Source: Dongia_B sp035539075
GTDB lineage: Bacteria > Pseudomonadota > Alphaproteobacteria > Dongiales > Dongiaceae
DNA: 64,000 bases
Direction of reading: 5' to 3'
Assembly (NCBI GenBank): GCA_035539075.1
Contig: DATLJB010000159.1
Coordinates: 33,578 to 97,577 of the forward strand
Below, piece after piece: positions 17,263 to 25,348 of the stretch. Within the stretch, counting starts at the first letter, position 1. Every line of letters begins with the position of its first letter. A program made the translations under genes and the position numbers. The notes under the pieces were generated by a model. That model worked only from the letters and a program-made list of their open reading frames with translations, was not told the DNA's origin and ran no database searches.

Positions 17263-18012
17263 TTACCTTTCCTTCAGATAGTCATAGGCGACGCGGCCAT
17301 AAGGCAGGGTGAGATCGGCGATATAATGATGGGCACCGATCACCTTGCGCACCGGCAGATCGGCAACCGGCGCATTGACATGCGGTACCAGATGCAGCCG
17401 CGCCGGACCCATCCAGGAGCCTTTCACGGTAATATCGGTCAGGTTGATCGCCACGAGCTGGCAGATCGCCGGCTCGCCATCGACGCCGGGAATGAGCTTA
17501 AGGTTGATCTGCGTCTTGGTCAGCATCGCCAGGGTGCGCTCGCCATTGCCGGCCATGCTCTCATGCTTGTAGCCCATGCTGCCCATGGCGACGAGCTGCC
17601 CCGCATATTCCAGCGTACCGGTCAGCGTGTCCTTGACGATCTCCAGCTTGGGGTTGGCGTATTTCTTGGGGAAGCCCCAGATCTCGCGGCCGGCGACGAT
17701 GGGCGGATCATCGTCGAGATACATCTGGCTGACGAAGCCCACCGCTTCGCCGCCGAGCTTCGCCGGGATGACAAGGCCGGTCTCGGTATAGCTGCCGAAG
17801 CCGGTGCTGTCCGGCATCCTGATCCATTCGTAATGCACCAGGTTGTCGCCGACCGGCTCCAGCGGTTCCGGCAATTGCGCACGGATCGCCGCCGGATCGG
17901 TCTCATAGGTGATGGTCATGTATTCGCGATTGATGAAGCGATAAGGCCCCGCCGGATAGCTGGGTCCGGCCAGCGGCATCGAGGGCAGGTTGAGCACGTC
18001 GTCCTTGCGCAT
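17263..18012 (-). CDS. adc: Acetoacetate decarboxylase
   Basis: 249 aa, the normal length for the family that decarboxylates acetoacetate to acetone and CO2. The Schiff-base lysine pair is visible as EIWGFPKKYANP (Lys116-Lys117), with the upstream segment VSQMYLDDDPPIVAGRE. ATG 18012 (MRKDDVLNLPSMPLAGPSYP) begins the conserved protein; the open frame runs on to 18210 without similarity. It could disperse excess acetoacetate together with the thiolase at 27342. It is upstream of no obvious partner and co-directional with the liv-type operon beyond a 510-bp gap. Some family members act on other beta-keto acids. Confidence 0.9.
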   Translation of the reverse strand: MRKDDVLNLPSMPLAGPSYPAGPYRFINREYMTITYETDPAAIRAQLPEPLEPVGDNLVHYEWIRMPDSTGFGSYTETGLVIPAKLGGEAVGFVSQMYLDDDPPIVAGREIWGFPKKYANPKLEIVKDTLTGTLEYAGQLVAMGSMGYKHESMAGNGERTLAMLTKTQINLKLIPGVDGEPAICQLVAINLTDITVKGSWMGPARLHLVPHVNAPVADLPVRKVIGAHHYIADLTLPYGRVAYDYLKER

Positions 18013-18266
18013 GATCCCATCCAGATTGCTGATGCAGATGCAAGCAACGGCCGGCGGGCCTTGTGAGCGGTTGATCTTGATGCCGGTGCGATGATTGCGG
18101 ACTGCGACTGCCCCCGCCACGAAATGGTCGGGGCCAAGCGCGCATTCGTCAAGCAAAATCCGGCGATGCTTTTGTGACGGCGCGCCACGATACCGCCACA
18201 GCCGCATCATCCTTACATCGCGCAGGGGTTAAGACGGCTACGACGTTGTTACAGCTCGCAACGGCA

Positions 18267-18299
18267 CCATGGGCCCTCGGATCAAGTCCGAGGGTGACA
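18267..18299. repeat. Palindromic intergenic repeat, inverted copy
   Basis: Reverse complement of the element at 18408-18441 with one mismatch. The hairpin arms CCCTCGGA and TCCGAGGG are intact. With its partner it brackets about 108 bp of non-coding DNA, so the pair could also fold into a long stem. Nothing else is supported in the gap 18013-18522. Confidence 0.78.
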
Positions 18300-18407
18300 A
18301 GCGGAGATGAACGCGAGAGATGATCCGGGAAGAGATGATCGGCGCGGATGCGAAGCCCGGCGCGGACAGGGGGGCGAAACTATACTCCGCGTAAACCACA
18401 GCCACTC

Positions 18408-18441
18408 CTGTCACCCTCGGACTTGATCCGAGGGTCCATGG
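18408..18441. repeat. Palindromic intergenic repeat, copy 2
   Basis: Identical over 34 bases to the element at 1081-1114. It lies just downstream of the liv-type ATPase gene on the minus strand and may end that transcript or stabilise its 3' end. Confidence 0.8.
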
Positions 18442-18522
18442 CGGCAGCCGCACAAGCGTTGCCATGGATGTCCGACCAAGTCAGGCCGTGAGAACGAGAG
18501 CCCGGACGGCATTGCGTGCCCC

Positions 18523-19236
18523 TCAGGCGCGCTTCAGCCCGACACCGACATAGTGATGCAGCAGGGCGGGATCGTCGCGCAGCGCTTGCGGCGCCACGGT
18601 TTCGCGCGACTGGCCGTTCTCGATGAAGGCGATGCGGTCGGCGACGGTGAGGGCTGCGGCCACGCGCTGCTCGACCAGGATGGTGGCGACGCCCGCCGCT
18701 TTCAGGGCCCGCACCGTCTCCAGGATGGCGGCGATCATGCTGGGCATCAGCCCCTCGGTCGGCTCGTCCAGCAGCAATACTTTCGGCTCCAGGCAAAGGG
18801 CGCGCGCCATGGCCAGCATCTGCTGCTCGCCGCCGCTCAAGGTGCCGGCGCGCTGATGCATGCGCTCCTGCAATCGGGGAAACAGGCGATGGATGCGCTC
18901 CAGCGTCTCCGGCCCGCGATCCCGCGTCATCAGGCCGATGCGGAGGTTTTCCTCGACCGTCATCTCGGCGAAGAGCCGCCGCCCCTGCGGCACATAGCCG
19001 ATGCCTTGCTTCGGCACCTGATGCGGCGCCAAGGCGGTGAGATCGGTACCGTCCAGGGTGATCCGCCCGCCCCTGGCATTGACCAGCCCCATGATCGCCT
19101 TCATCAGCGTGGTCTTGCCGGCGCCGTTGCGGCCGAGCAGGCAAAGGATTTCGCCCGCTTCCAGCCGCAGCGAGAAATCCCGCAGCACCTGGACATTGCC
19201 GTAGAAGCAGTTGATGGCCTCGACGTTCAGCATCAT
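18523..19236 (-). CDS. livF: Branched-chain amino-acid-type ABC ATPase LivF
   Basis: 237 aa ATPase of the high-affinity branched-chain amino acid/amide importer family. Walker A is LLGRNGAGKTTLMKAI, the signature LSGGEQQMLAMARALC and Walker B VLLLDEPTEGLMPSMI. GYVPQGRRLFAEMTVEENLRIG is characteristic of LivF. The gene overlaps the end of livG by four bases (ATGA). It is the last gene of the minus-strand livK-livH-livM-livG-livF-like operon. The actual substrate may be an amino acid, amide or short acid rather than leucine. Confidence 0.92.
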   Translation of the reverse strand: MMLNVEAINCFYGNVQVLRDFSLRLEAGEILCLLGRNGAGKTTLMKAIMGLVNARGGRITLDGTDLTALAPHQVPKQGIGYVPQGRRLFAEMTVEENLRIGLMTRDRGPETLERIHRLFPRLQERMHQRAGTLSGGEQQMLAMARALCLEPKVLLLDEPTEGLMPSMIAAILETVRALKAAGVATILVEQRVAAALTVADRIAFIENGQSRETVAPQALRDDPALLHHYVGVGLKRA

Positions 19237-19976
19237 GTCCCCAAATAAGCGCGCTGCACCTCGGCATCGGCCATGATCTCGGCCGGGCTGCCTTCGGCGA
19301 GGATATTGCCCTCGCTCATCACGGTGATGCGATGCGCCAGTTCCATCACCACATCCATGTTGTGCTCGATCAGCAAAATCGTGGTCTCGCCGGCGAGGTC
19401 GCGCACCAGGCGGCAGAAATCGACGATCTCCGCTTCCGAGAGGCCCTGGGTCGGCTCGTCGAGGATCAGCAGCTTCGGGCGCAGGGCAAGGCCCATGGCA
19501 ACTTCCAGCAGGCGCTGATGCCCGTAAGAGAGATTGCCGGCCAGTTCGTCACGGCGACCGTCGAGGCCGACGCGCCGCAGCGCCGTCATCACCGGCATCT
19601 CCAGCCCGGCCGTGTCGAAGGCGCTGCGCAGGCCGTGCTCCAGCGTCAGGCTGCGCTCGGCGGCGAGCGCCACATTGTCAAAGCAGGATAAGTTGCGGAA
19701 GACGCTGGTGATCTGGAAGGTATAGACGATGCCGCGGGCGACCCGGTCCCAGGGCTTCAGCCGCGTGATATCGGCGCCCTGGAAGAAGATGCGGCCCGCA
19801 CTCGGCGCGACACGGCCGCAGATCATGCTGACTAGCGTCGTTTTGCCGGCGCCGTTGGGGCCGATGATGGCGCGGATCTCGCCGGCTTCCAGCGCAAGAT
19901 CGACGCTGCCCACCGCGGTCAAGCCACCGAAATGCCGGCCGAGGCCTTTCGTGGCGAGGAAACTCACGGCAACCAC
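19233..19976 (-). CDS. livG: Branched-chain amino-acid-type ABC ATPase LivG
   Basis: 247 aa ATPase, partner of LivF. Walker A IIGPNGAGKTTLVSMI, signature LSYGHQRLLEVAMGLALRPKLLILDEPTQGLS, and the LivG-specific VYTFQITSVFRNLSCFDNVALA and LIEHNMDVVMELAHRITVM are all present. It overlaps livM upstream by 13 bases and livF downstream by four, so the operon is translationally coupled. Confidence 0.92.
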   Translation of the reverse strand: MVAVSFLATKGLGRHFGGLTAVGSVDLALEAGEIRAIIGPNGAGKTTLVSMICGRVAPSAGRIFFQGADITRLKPWDRVARGIVYTFQITSVFRNLSCFDNVALAAERSLTLEHGLRSAFDTAGLEMPVMTALRRVGLDGRRDELAGNLSYGHQRLLEVAMGLALRPKLLILDEPTQGLSEAEIVDFCRLVRDLAGETTILLIEHNMDVVMELAHRITVMSEGNILAEGSPAEIMADAEVQRAYLGT

Positions 19977-20944
19977 CGCAGCTTGTGTTGCCGCAGGCTG
20001 CCCAGCAGGCCCCTGGGGAAGAACAGCACCAGCAGGATCAGGATCGCGCCGACGATGATCAGGTAGCTGGAGGTCACTTCGGAGGACTTGTCGACCAGAT
20101 AGAACATCAGCCCGGTGCCGATCAGCGGCCCCAGCAGCGTGCCGGTGCCGCCCAGCAGCACCCAGAGCAGCGCGAAGATCGAATACTGGATCGAGGCGAA
20201 AGTGGCGCCGACATAGGCGAAGAGCAAGGCATAGGCGGCACCCGCCATGGCCGAGAGCGTGCCCGACACGGTCACGGCGGCAAGCTTATAGCGATAGGCG
20301 TTATAGCCCAGCATCCTGGTGCGCTCCTCGTTCTCGCGGATGGCGACGAAGACGCGGCCGATCGGCGAGCGGATGAGGAAGAGGCAGAAGATCAGCGCCA
20401 CGGCGAAAATCGCGAGCGCGACATTATAGGCGGTGTGGGGCGCCGCGAGATCGAGCGCACCACCGGGCAAAGCCAGTTGCCGCTCGCCTGCCTCCAGCAC
20501 GAAGCCCTCGTCGCCGCGCGTCACATCGTTGAACAGCAGGATGGTCAGATAGCCTGCCTGGGCGAACATCATGGTGACGATCATGAAGGCGACGCCGCTG
20601 GTGCGCAACGCCACGAGGCCGATGACGCAGGCGAAGGCGCCGCCGGCGAGCGTGCCGGTGATGAAGGCGGTGAGCGGATTGAGCCCCAGGAAATGCGCGC
20701 CGAGACCGGCGCCATAGAGGCCGGCGGCGAAGAACATGGCATGGCCGAGGCTGAGCAGGCCGGTATAGCCGAAGAGCATGTTATAGCCGAGGGCATAGAC
20801 CGCCAGCACCATGATGCGGGTGAAGGCGCTGAGATGATAGGCCGGCAGCAGGAATTGCGCGAGGAAGAGCACGGCGATGACGCCGAGATGCAGCGCCATG
20901 ATCCTGCCGCCCTCGGCCTTCCGTGTCGGTGCCATGCGATTCAT
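19964..20944 (-). CDS. livM: Branched-chain amino-acid-type ABC permease LivM
   Basis: 326 aa inner-membrane permease with about nine hydrophobic helices. It has the LivM signatures ALGYNMLFGYTGLLSLGHAMFFAAGLYGAGL and VAIRENEERTRMLGYNAYRYKLAAVTVSGTLSAMAGAAYAL, the latter being the cytoplasmic coupling loop. It ends FPRGLLGSLRQHKLRWLP. The start overlaps the livH stop (ATGA). An internal Met at residue 16 (MALHLGVIAVLF) is an alternative start. Confidence 0.92.
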   Translation of the reverse strand: MNRMAPTRKAEGGRIMALHLGVIAVLFLAQFLLPAYHLSAFTRIMVLAVYALGYNMLFGYTGLLSLGHAMFFAAGLYGAGLGAHFLGLNPLTAFITGTLAGGAFACVIGLVALRTSGVAFMIVTMMFAQAGYLTILLFNDVTRGDEGFVLEAGERQLALPGGALDLAAPHTAYNVALAIFAVALIFCLFLIRSPIGRVFVAIRENEERTRMLGYNAYRYKLAAVTVSGTLSAMAGAAYALLFAYVGATFASIQYSIFALLWVLLGGTGTLLGPLIGTGLMFYLVDKSSEVTSSYLIIVGAILILLVLFFPRGLLGSLRQHKLRWLP

Positions 20945-21819
20945 GCCTTGGCCCCGAACAATCCGCCCGGACGCCAGACCAGCACCAGCGCGACCAGCAG
21001 GGTGGCGAGGATCTTGCCGAGCGTCGGGGCGAAGAAGACCGAGACCATGCCGTCGCTGATGCCGATGATGAAGGCGGCGATCAAGGTGCCGCGCAGGCTG
21101 CCGAGCCCGCCGATGATGACGACGATGAAGCTTTGCAGCAGCGGATCGAGGCCCATCAGGTAATGCGCCTGGCGGATCGGCACCACCAGCACGCCCGCCA
21201 CCGCCGCCAGCATGGCGCCCAAGGCGAAGACCGCGGCATAGACCCGGTCGACCGGCACGCCGAAAGCCGTCGCCGTCTCGCGGTCGAACTGCGTTGCCCG
21301 CATGATGAGGCCGAATTTCGTGCGCGTGATGCCGTACCAGGTGGCGAGCAGCAGCAGCGCCGCGACGGCCATGACGACCAGCTTGTAGCCGGAATAGCCG
21401 AACCAGGGAAAGCGCACGCGGAAGTCGACCAGCGGCGCCACCGCATGGGCATCCGGCCCATAGGTCATCAGCGTCGCCTGCTGGATGATGTAGAGGAGGC
21501 CGATGGTGGCGACGATGGTCGCCTCCGGCTGGTAATCGAGGCGCTGCAGCACCAGCCGGTCCGCCGCCACCGCCACCGCCCCGACAATCAGCGGGCTGCC
21601 GATGATCGCCAGCAGGAAGCCGAGTGTCGTATGGTCGCCGGCGAGCGCACTGAAGGCCGAGGCCAGCACGGCGCCCAGCATGAAGAACTCGCCATGGGCG
21701 ACATTGACCACGCGCATGACGCCGAAGACCAGAGACAGGCCGAGCGCGGTCAAGGCCAGCACGAAGGCCGAGACGCTGCCTTCCAGAAAAGCGAGCAGAA
21801 GATGGGGACCGAGGCTCAT
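20941..21819 (-). CDS. livH: Branched-chain amino-acid-type ABC permease LivH
   Basis: 292 aa permease with about eight helices. Conserved segments are ALTALGLSLVFGVMRVVNVAHGEFFMLGAVL near the N-terminus, ITRTKFGLIMRATQFDRETATAFGVPVDRVYAAVFALGAMLAAVAGVL in the coupling region and FIVVIIGGLGSLRGTLIAAFIIGI. ATG 21819 (MSLGPHLLLAFLEG) begins the hydrophobic protein; the open frame to 21882 lacks similarity. It is preceded by the binding-protein gene after a 105-bp gap. Confidence 0.91.
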   Translation of the reverse strand: MSLGPHLLLAFLEGSVSAFVLALTALGLSLVFGVMRVVNVAHGEFFMLGAVLASAFSALAGDHTTLGFLLAIIGSPLIVGAVAVAADRLVLQRLDYQPEATIVATIGLLYIIQQATLMTYGPDAHAVAPLVDFRVRFPWFGYSGYKLVVMAVAALLLLATWYGITRTKFGLIMRATQFDRETATAFGVPVDRVYAAVFALGAMLAAVAGVLVVPIRQAHYLMGLDPLLQSFIVVIIGGLGSLRGTLIAAFIIGISDGMVSVFFAPTLGKILATLLVALVLVWRPGGLFGAKA

Positions 21820-21924
21820 GTCGGCACGCTCATGACCGGCGCCTTCAATGATGCGAGGAGGGAACGGGAAGCTGGCCGGCAACGGCCGACCGGCTTCCGG
21901 ACAAGACGGAGGATCAATCCGCGC

Positions 21925-23274
21925 TTACAGCGGCTTCGTCGTGTAATCGGCCTCCGGCTCATAGGTGCCGTCGGCGATCTCGGTGCGATGCGCCACCTTC
22001 AGCCGCCCCTTCTCCACCTTGGAGATATATTGATGGCCGAAGCATTGGTGGATCTTCCCGACGAAGGTCTTGTCGCCTTGCGGATGCTCGTTTCCTTCGG
22101 CGAAGCTGGTCATGCTTTCGAGGGCCTCGATCAGCTTGGCCTTGTCGGCCGGGCTCGGCGATTGATAGCCGCTCTGCTCCACCGCCTGCTTGATGACATG
22201 GAGCGTCTCCCAGCAGCCGAACATATGCGAATAAGTGGAGATCTCCTTCGGATTCGCGATGCTGGCGCCGTTGTCGTCGACGCCCACCTTGCCGCGATAG
22301 AACTTGTCGAATGCCGTCGGATGGCCATCGGCATAGCGCGGGAAGGCTTCCCAGAAATAGCTGCCTTCGAGGAATTCCAGGCCCGGGCTGGCGAGATCGA
22401 CGGCCTCCAGCGAATCGATGAAGCCGAAGAGCTGCGGATGCGATGACCCGTAGAACTCGCCCATCTCCTTGACGAAGGTCAGCACGCCCGGCCCCACCAT
22501 GACGTGATAGATCACGTCCGTGTCGTTGGGGATTTGCGGGAAATATTTGGTGAAGGAGGATTCGGTCGCCGGGATCGGCAGCAGGGTCGTGACCTTGCCG
22601 CCCTGCTTCTCGATCGCCGCGCTGAAATAATCGCGGTGATCATAGCCGAAGGCGTAATCCGGGAAGATCATCGTGACCTTCTTGCCGAGATTCTGGCTGA
22701 CCCAGGGCGCCATCGAGATCACCTGCGCGCGGACATCGGTGATGCCGGGCTGGAAGACATAGCGGTTGAGCTTGCCCGAGGCCACGTGATGGCCTTCGCT
22801 GACGACGAAATAGGGCATCTTCAGCTCGCCGGCACGGGGCGCCGAACCGATCACCACATGCGAGAACAGCGTGCCGAAGACGAAATCCACCTTATGCTCG
22901 GTGGCGAATTTCTCCACCACCTCGGCGCCGCGCTTGGGATCGGTGCCGTCATCCTCGGCGATCATCTGGATCTGCCGGCCGGCGATGCCGCCGGATTCGT
23001 TGATCAGCTTGACGGCGGCGGTGCTCACCTGCTCGTACCAGCGGCCATAGGCTGCGCCGATGCCGGTGCGATGCACCTGGAAACCGATCTTGATCGGCTC
23101 GCTGCTATTGGCCTGGATATAGCGGGTGAAGCCCGGCATCAGCCCGGTTCCCGCCGCGAGGCCGGCAGCAGCGCCCAGGCCCTGCAGCGCCCGGCGGCGC
23201 GTCACCAGCCCGGCCGGTGTGACGAGCGTCGAAGCCTTCGCCTGCGATGGCGTTTGTTGTTTCTTCCCAGTCAT
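21925..23274 (-). CDS. LivK-type substrate-binding protein with Tat-like signal
   Basis: Periplasmic binding protein of 449 aa and first gene of the liv-type operon. An N-terminal Tat motif (TRRRALQGLGAAAGLAAG) at about residues 25-42 suggests export in folded form. The mature protein has IKIGFQVHRTGIGAAYGRWYEQV, GGIAGRQIQMIAEDDGTDPKRGAEVVEKF and VDFVFGTLFSHVVIGSAPRAGELKMPYFVVSEGHH, a type-1 periplasmic fold. The length and Tat leader recall amide/urea-type or aromatic-acid-type members more than LivK itself, but the substrate cannot be assigned. Confidence 0.87.
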   Translation of the reverse strand: MTGKKQQTPSQAKASTLVTPAGLVTRRRALQGLGAAAGLAAGTGLMPGFTRYIQANSSEPIKIGFQVHRTGIGAAYGRWYEQVSTAAVKLINESGGIAGRQIQMIAEDDGTDPKRGAEVVEKFATEHKVDFVFGTLFSHVVIGSAPRAGELKMPYFVVSEGHHVASGKLNRYVFQPGITDVRAQVISMAPWVSQNLGKKVTMIFPDYAFGYDHRDYFSAAIEKQGGKVTTLLPIPATESSFTKYFPQIPNDTDVIYHVMVGPGVLTFVKEMGEFYGSSHPQLFGFIDSLEAVDLASPGLEFLEGSYFWEAFPRYADGHPTAFDKFYRGKVGVDDNGASIANPKEISTYSHMFGCWETLHVIKQAVEQSGYQSPSPADKAKLIEALESMTSFAEGNEHPQGDKTFVGKIHQCFGHQYISKVEKGRLKVAHRTEIADGTYEPEADYTTKPL

Positions 23275-23528
23275 TTACTCCCCCTGATCTCGAGTTGTCG
23301 TTGCTTGCGGAACCCTGATGTGAGGCGCGCCCCTCCCCTGGAGCGTCTATTTGTGTACAAATAATAGACACGGCGCATAAGGAAACTCAACAGCGAGAAT
23401 CCGGATTCGCGGGCCAGCAGAGCAGCATCGGCCGCGCCTGTCTCGCTTCAGCGCGACGCCGATCCATCGCGATCTCACCGGAACGCGATTCCCGGCAGCG
23501 ATGTCAGCTGGCGGATCAGGAGGACGGG

Positions 23529-25253
23529 TCAGCCGGCATGCGGGGTGGCGAGCAGCCAGAGGCCGAACAAGGTATAGAAGATCATCAGCACGGCGAGCGG
23601 CGCCTCGCGGACGCGGACGGCGCGCCCCTCGCCCCAGAGACGGCGGCCGATGAGATGCGCCAGGGCCACGGCGAGAATATGGCCAAGCACGATCACCGCC
23701 GCCTCGATGTTCCAGATCAGCCGAACCGAATGATAGTCGCTCAGCATCGCCGTGGTGACGTGATAGCCGGCGGTGCCGAAGAGATCCCAGTCGCGCTCGA
23801 AGGGATCTGAGATCGCCACCCAGACATCCTGGATATTGACGAGAAAGTCCGTCAGGTAATGGGCGATGTGATAGGCGATGGAAATCGGCATGATCGAAAT
23901 GACGAGAGCGCCGGCCGCCGCGGCCGTCGACAGGCGCGCCTGGTCGCCGCCCATCGCGCGGGCAAGTTTGCCGCCGAGCCAGATTGCAGCGAAATAGAGG
24001 CCCGCCAGCGAGGCCCAGCTTGCGGCCAGGCCCAGCGTCATGAAGCCGATGACGGCGCTGCGGCCGGGAAATTCCAGCGGATTGACCCCGCCGATGCCGA
24101 GCCACCAGAAAGTGCTGCCGAGCCCGTCGAAGGTGACGGCGGCAAGCGCCAGCAGGATGAAGAGGACGCCGCTGACCGGCAGCGGCGCTGCGCCCAGCAG
24201 ACCGGCGCCGGGCCAGGCGAGCCGGCAGCGCCGCAGGCCGGCCCTCTCTTGCGTCATCACGTCCTGTGTCGTCACACCCTGTGTCACTACGAACGGCGAA
24301 AGCCGCGCGATCAGGCTGAAGAAGATCGAGAAAGGCTCCGCACGGCCGAGCCAGGCTTGCGCACCGAAACAGGCGATGCCGGCGATGGTCCACAGGCTGT
24401 AGCAGGTCGCGGCCTCGGCCAGGCGGGTCGGATCGGCGGGCGCCGGATAGACCAGCTCGAACCAGGCGAAGATCAAGAAGGCAATGCTGGCCGGCCAATA
24501 GCCGAGCCATTCCGGATAGCGCCATAAGGGCGAGGTGTCGCCGCGGTCCAGCAGCCGACCTAGCAGCGCCGCCGGCACGACCCAGGGATTGAGCCAGGAC
24601 CAGACATCGCCCAGCACCGCCTGCAGCACGACGAGGCCGACCCACCAGAGGGTCCAGATGCCGAGCGGCAGCAGATTGTCCAGGGGATCGGTGTTGCCGA
24701 AATAGCCGATCAGCAGCAACAGGATCAGCAGCAGGGTGGCGAGGGTATTGGCGAGACCGCGCGCGATCCGCATCCGGTTGCCCGCAGGCAGCATGGCCAG
24801 CGTCAACCGCGCTTCGGCGAACCATCGCAGGCGGTCGCCCGGCACCAGCGCAATCAGCAGGAAACTTGCCGCCACCGCCGCCGTACCGCCCAGCAGGTAA
24901 TAACCGGTCGGCAGCAACAGGACGAAACCGCCCTCGCCGGTATGGGCCAGCGCCTGGCCGCAGGTGAAGATCATCGCCGGCAACACCGCCAGCACGGCGC
25001 CGCATCGTCTCAGCCTCGACGGATGGCTTGCAGTCGATCTCAACTCGAACAGGTGCTCTTTCCCCTGAAGCGCTCTTTCCCCTGACAGCCGCAACCGCCC
25101 GATCGGCGCGAGGGCGAACAGATCGTGGCATAGGCTGCATGCCGAATCCACGGCAAAGGCCCTGCCGGCCGCAGCCTGCGAGAAATCGGCGCCCGGCCGC
25201 CCCAGCGCGGCGGCCGCATGATGCCGGAATGTTTCTACCGGCGATGGCCGCAT
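23529..25253 (-). CDS. Polytopic membrane protein (fenitrothion-hydrolase-like annotation family)
   Basis: Up to 574 aa with roughly 11 hydrophobic helices. I recall similar proteins being labelled fenitrothion hydrolase, but I see no hydrolase motif. A signal peptide (AVLAVLPAMIFTCGQALA, then HTGEGGFVLLLPTGYYLLGG) begins about 80 residues into the open frame. This argues for a start near there, for example TTG at 25043. Supporting this, a 17-bp tandem duplication (25055-25086), which is not a multiple of three, lies in the leader. The leader also contains CSLCH, a haem-c-type motif that would be cytoplasmic if translated. A 15-bp triple repeat at 24250-24294 encodes VTQGVTTQDVMTQ between helices. 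Its role may be in periplasmic metal or redox handling, but that is unproven. Confidence 0.6.
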   Translation of the reverse strand: MRPSPVETFRHHAAAALGRPGADFSQAAAGRAFAVDSACSLCHDLFALAPIGRLRLSGERALQGKEHLFELRSTASHPSRLRRCGAVLAVLPAMIFTCGQALAHTGEGGFVLLLPTGYYLLGGTAAVAASFLLIALVPGDRLRWFAEARLTLAMLPAGNRMRIARGLANTLATLLLILLLLIGYFGNTDPLDNLLPLGIWTLWWVGLVVLQAVLGDVWSWLNPWVVPAALLGRLLDRGDTSPLWRYPEWLGYWPASIAFLIFAWFELVYPAPADPTRLAEAATCYSLWTIAGIACFGAQAWLGRAEPFSIFFSLIARLSPFVVTQGVTTQDVMTQERAGLRRCRLAWPGAGLLGAAPLPVSGVLFILLALAAVTFDGLGSTFWWLGIGGVNPLEFPGRSAVIGFMTLGLAASWASLAGLYFAAIWLGGKLARAMGGDQARLSTAAAAGALVISIMPISIAYHIAHYLTDFLVNIQDVWVAISDPFERDWDLFGTAGYHVTTAMLSDYHSVRLIWNIEAAVIVLGHILAVALAHLIGRRLWGEGRAVRVREAPLAVLMIFYTLFGLWLLATPHAG

Positions 25254-25348
25254 GCCGGGCGGGATGATCGCCCTCTATCTTGCTGAGGAGAGACGGATTC
25301 ACGTTCCAGACAAATTCGCGAAGCGATCCCGTCTAGAACGATCCGGTT

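Noticed and set aside
23347..25302. A 651-codon minus-strand frame overlapping the polytopic membrane protein in another phase
   Set aside because: Its translation is Arg/Gly-rich with no helices, whereas the other frame has about 11 convincing transmembrane segments.
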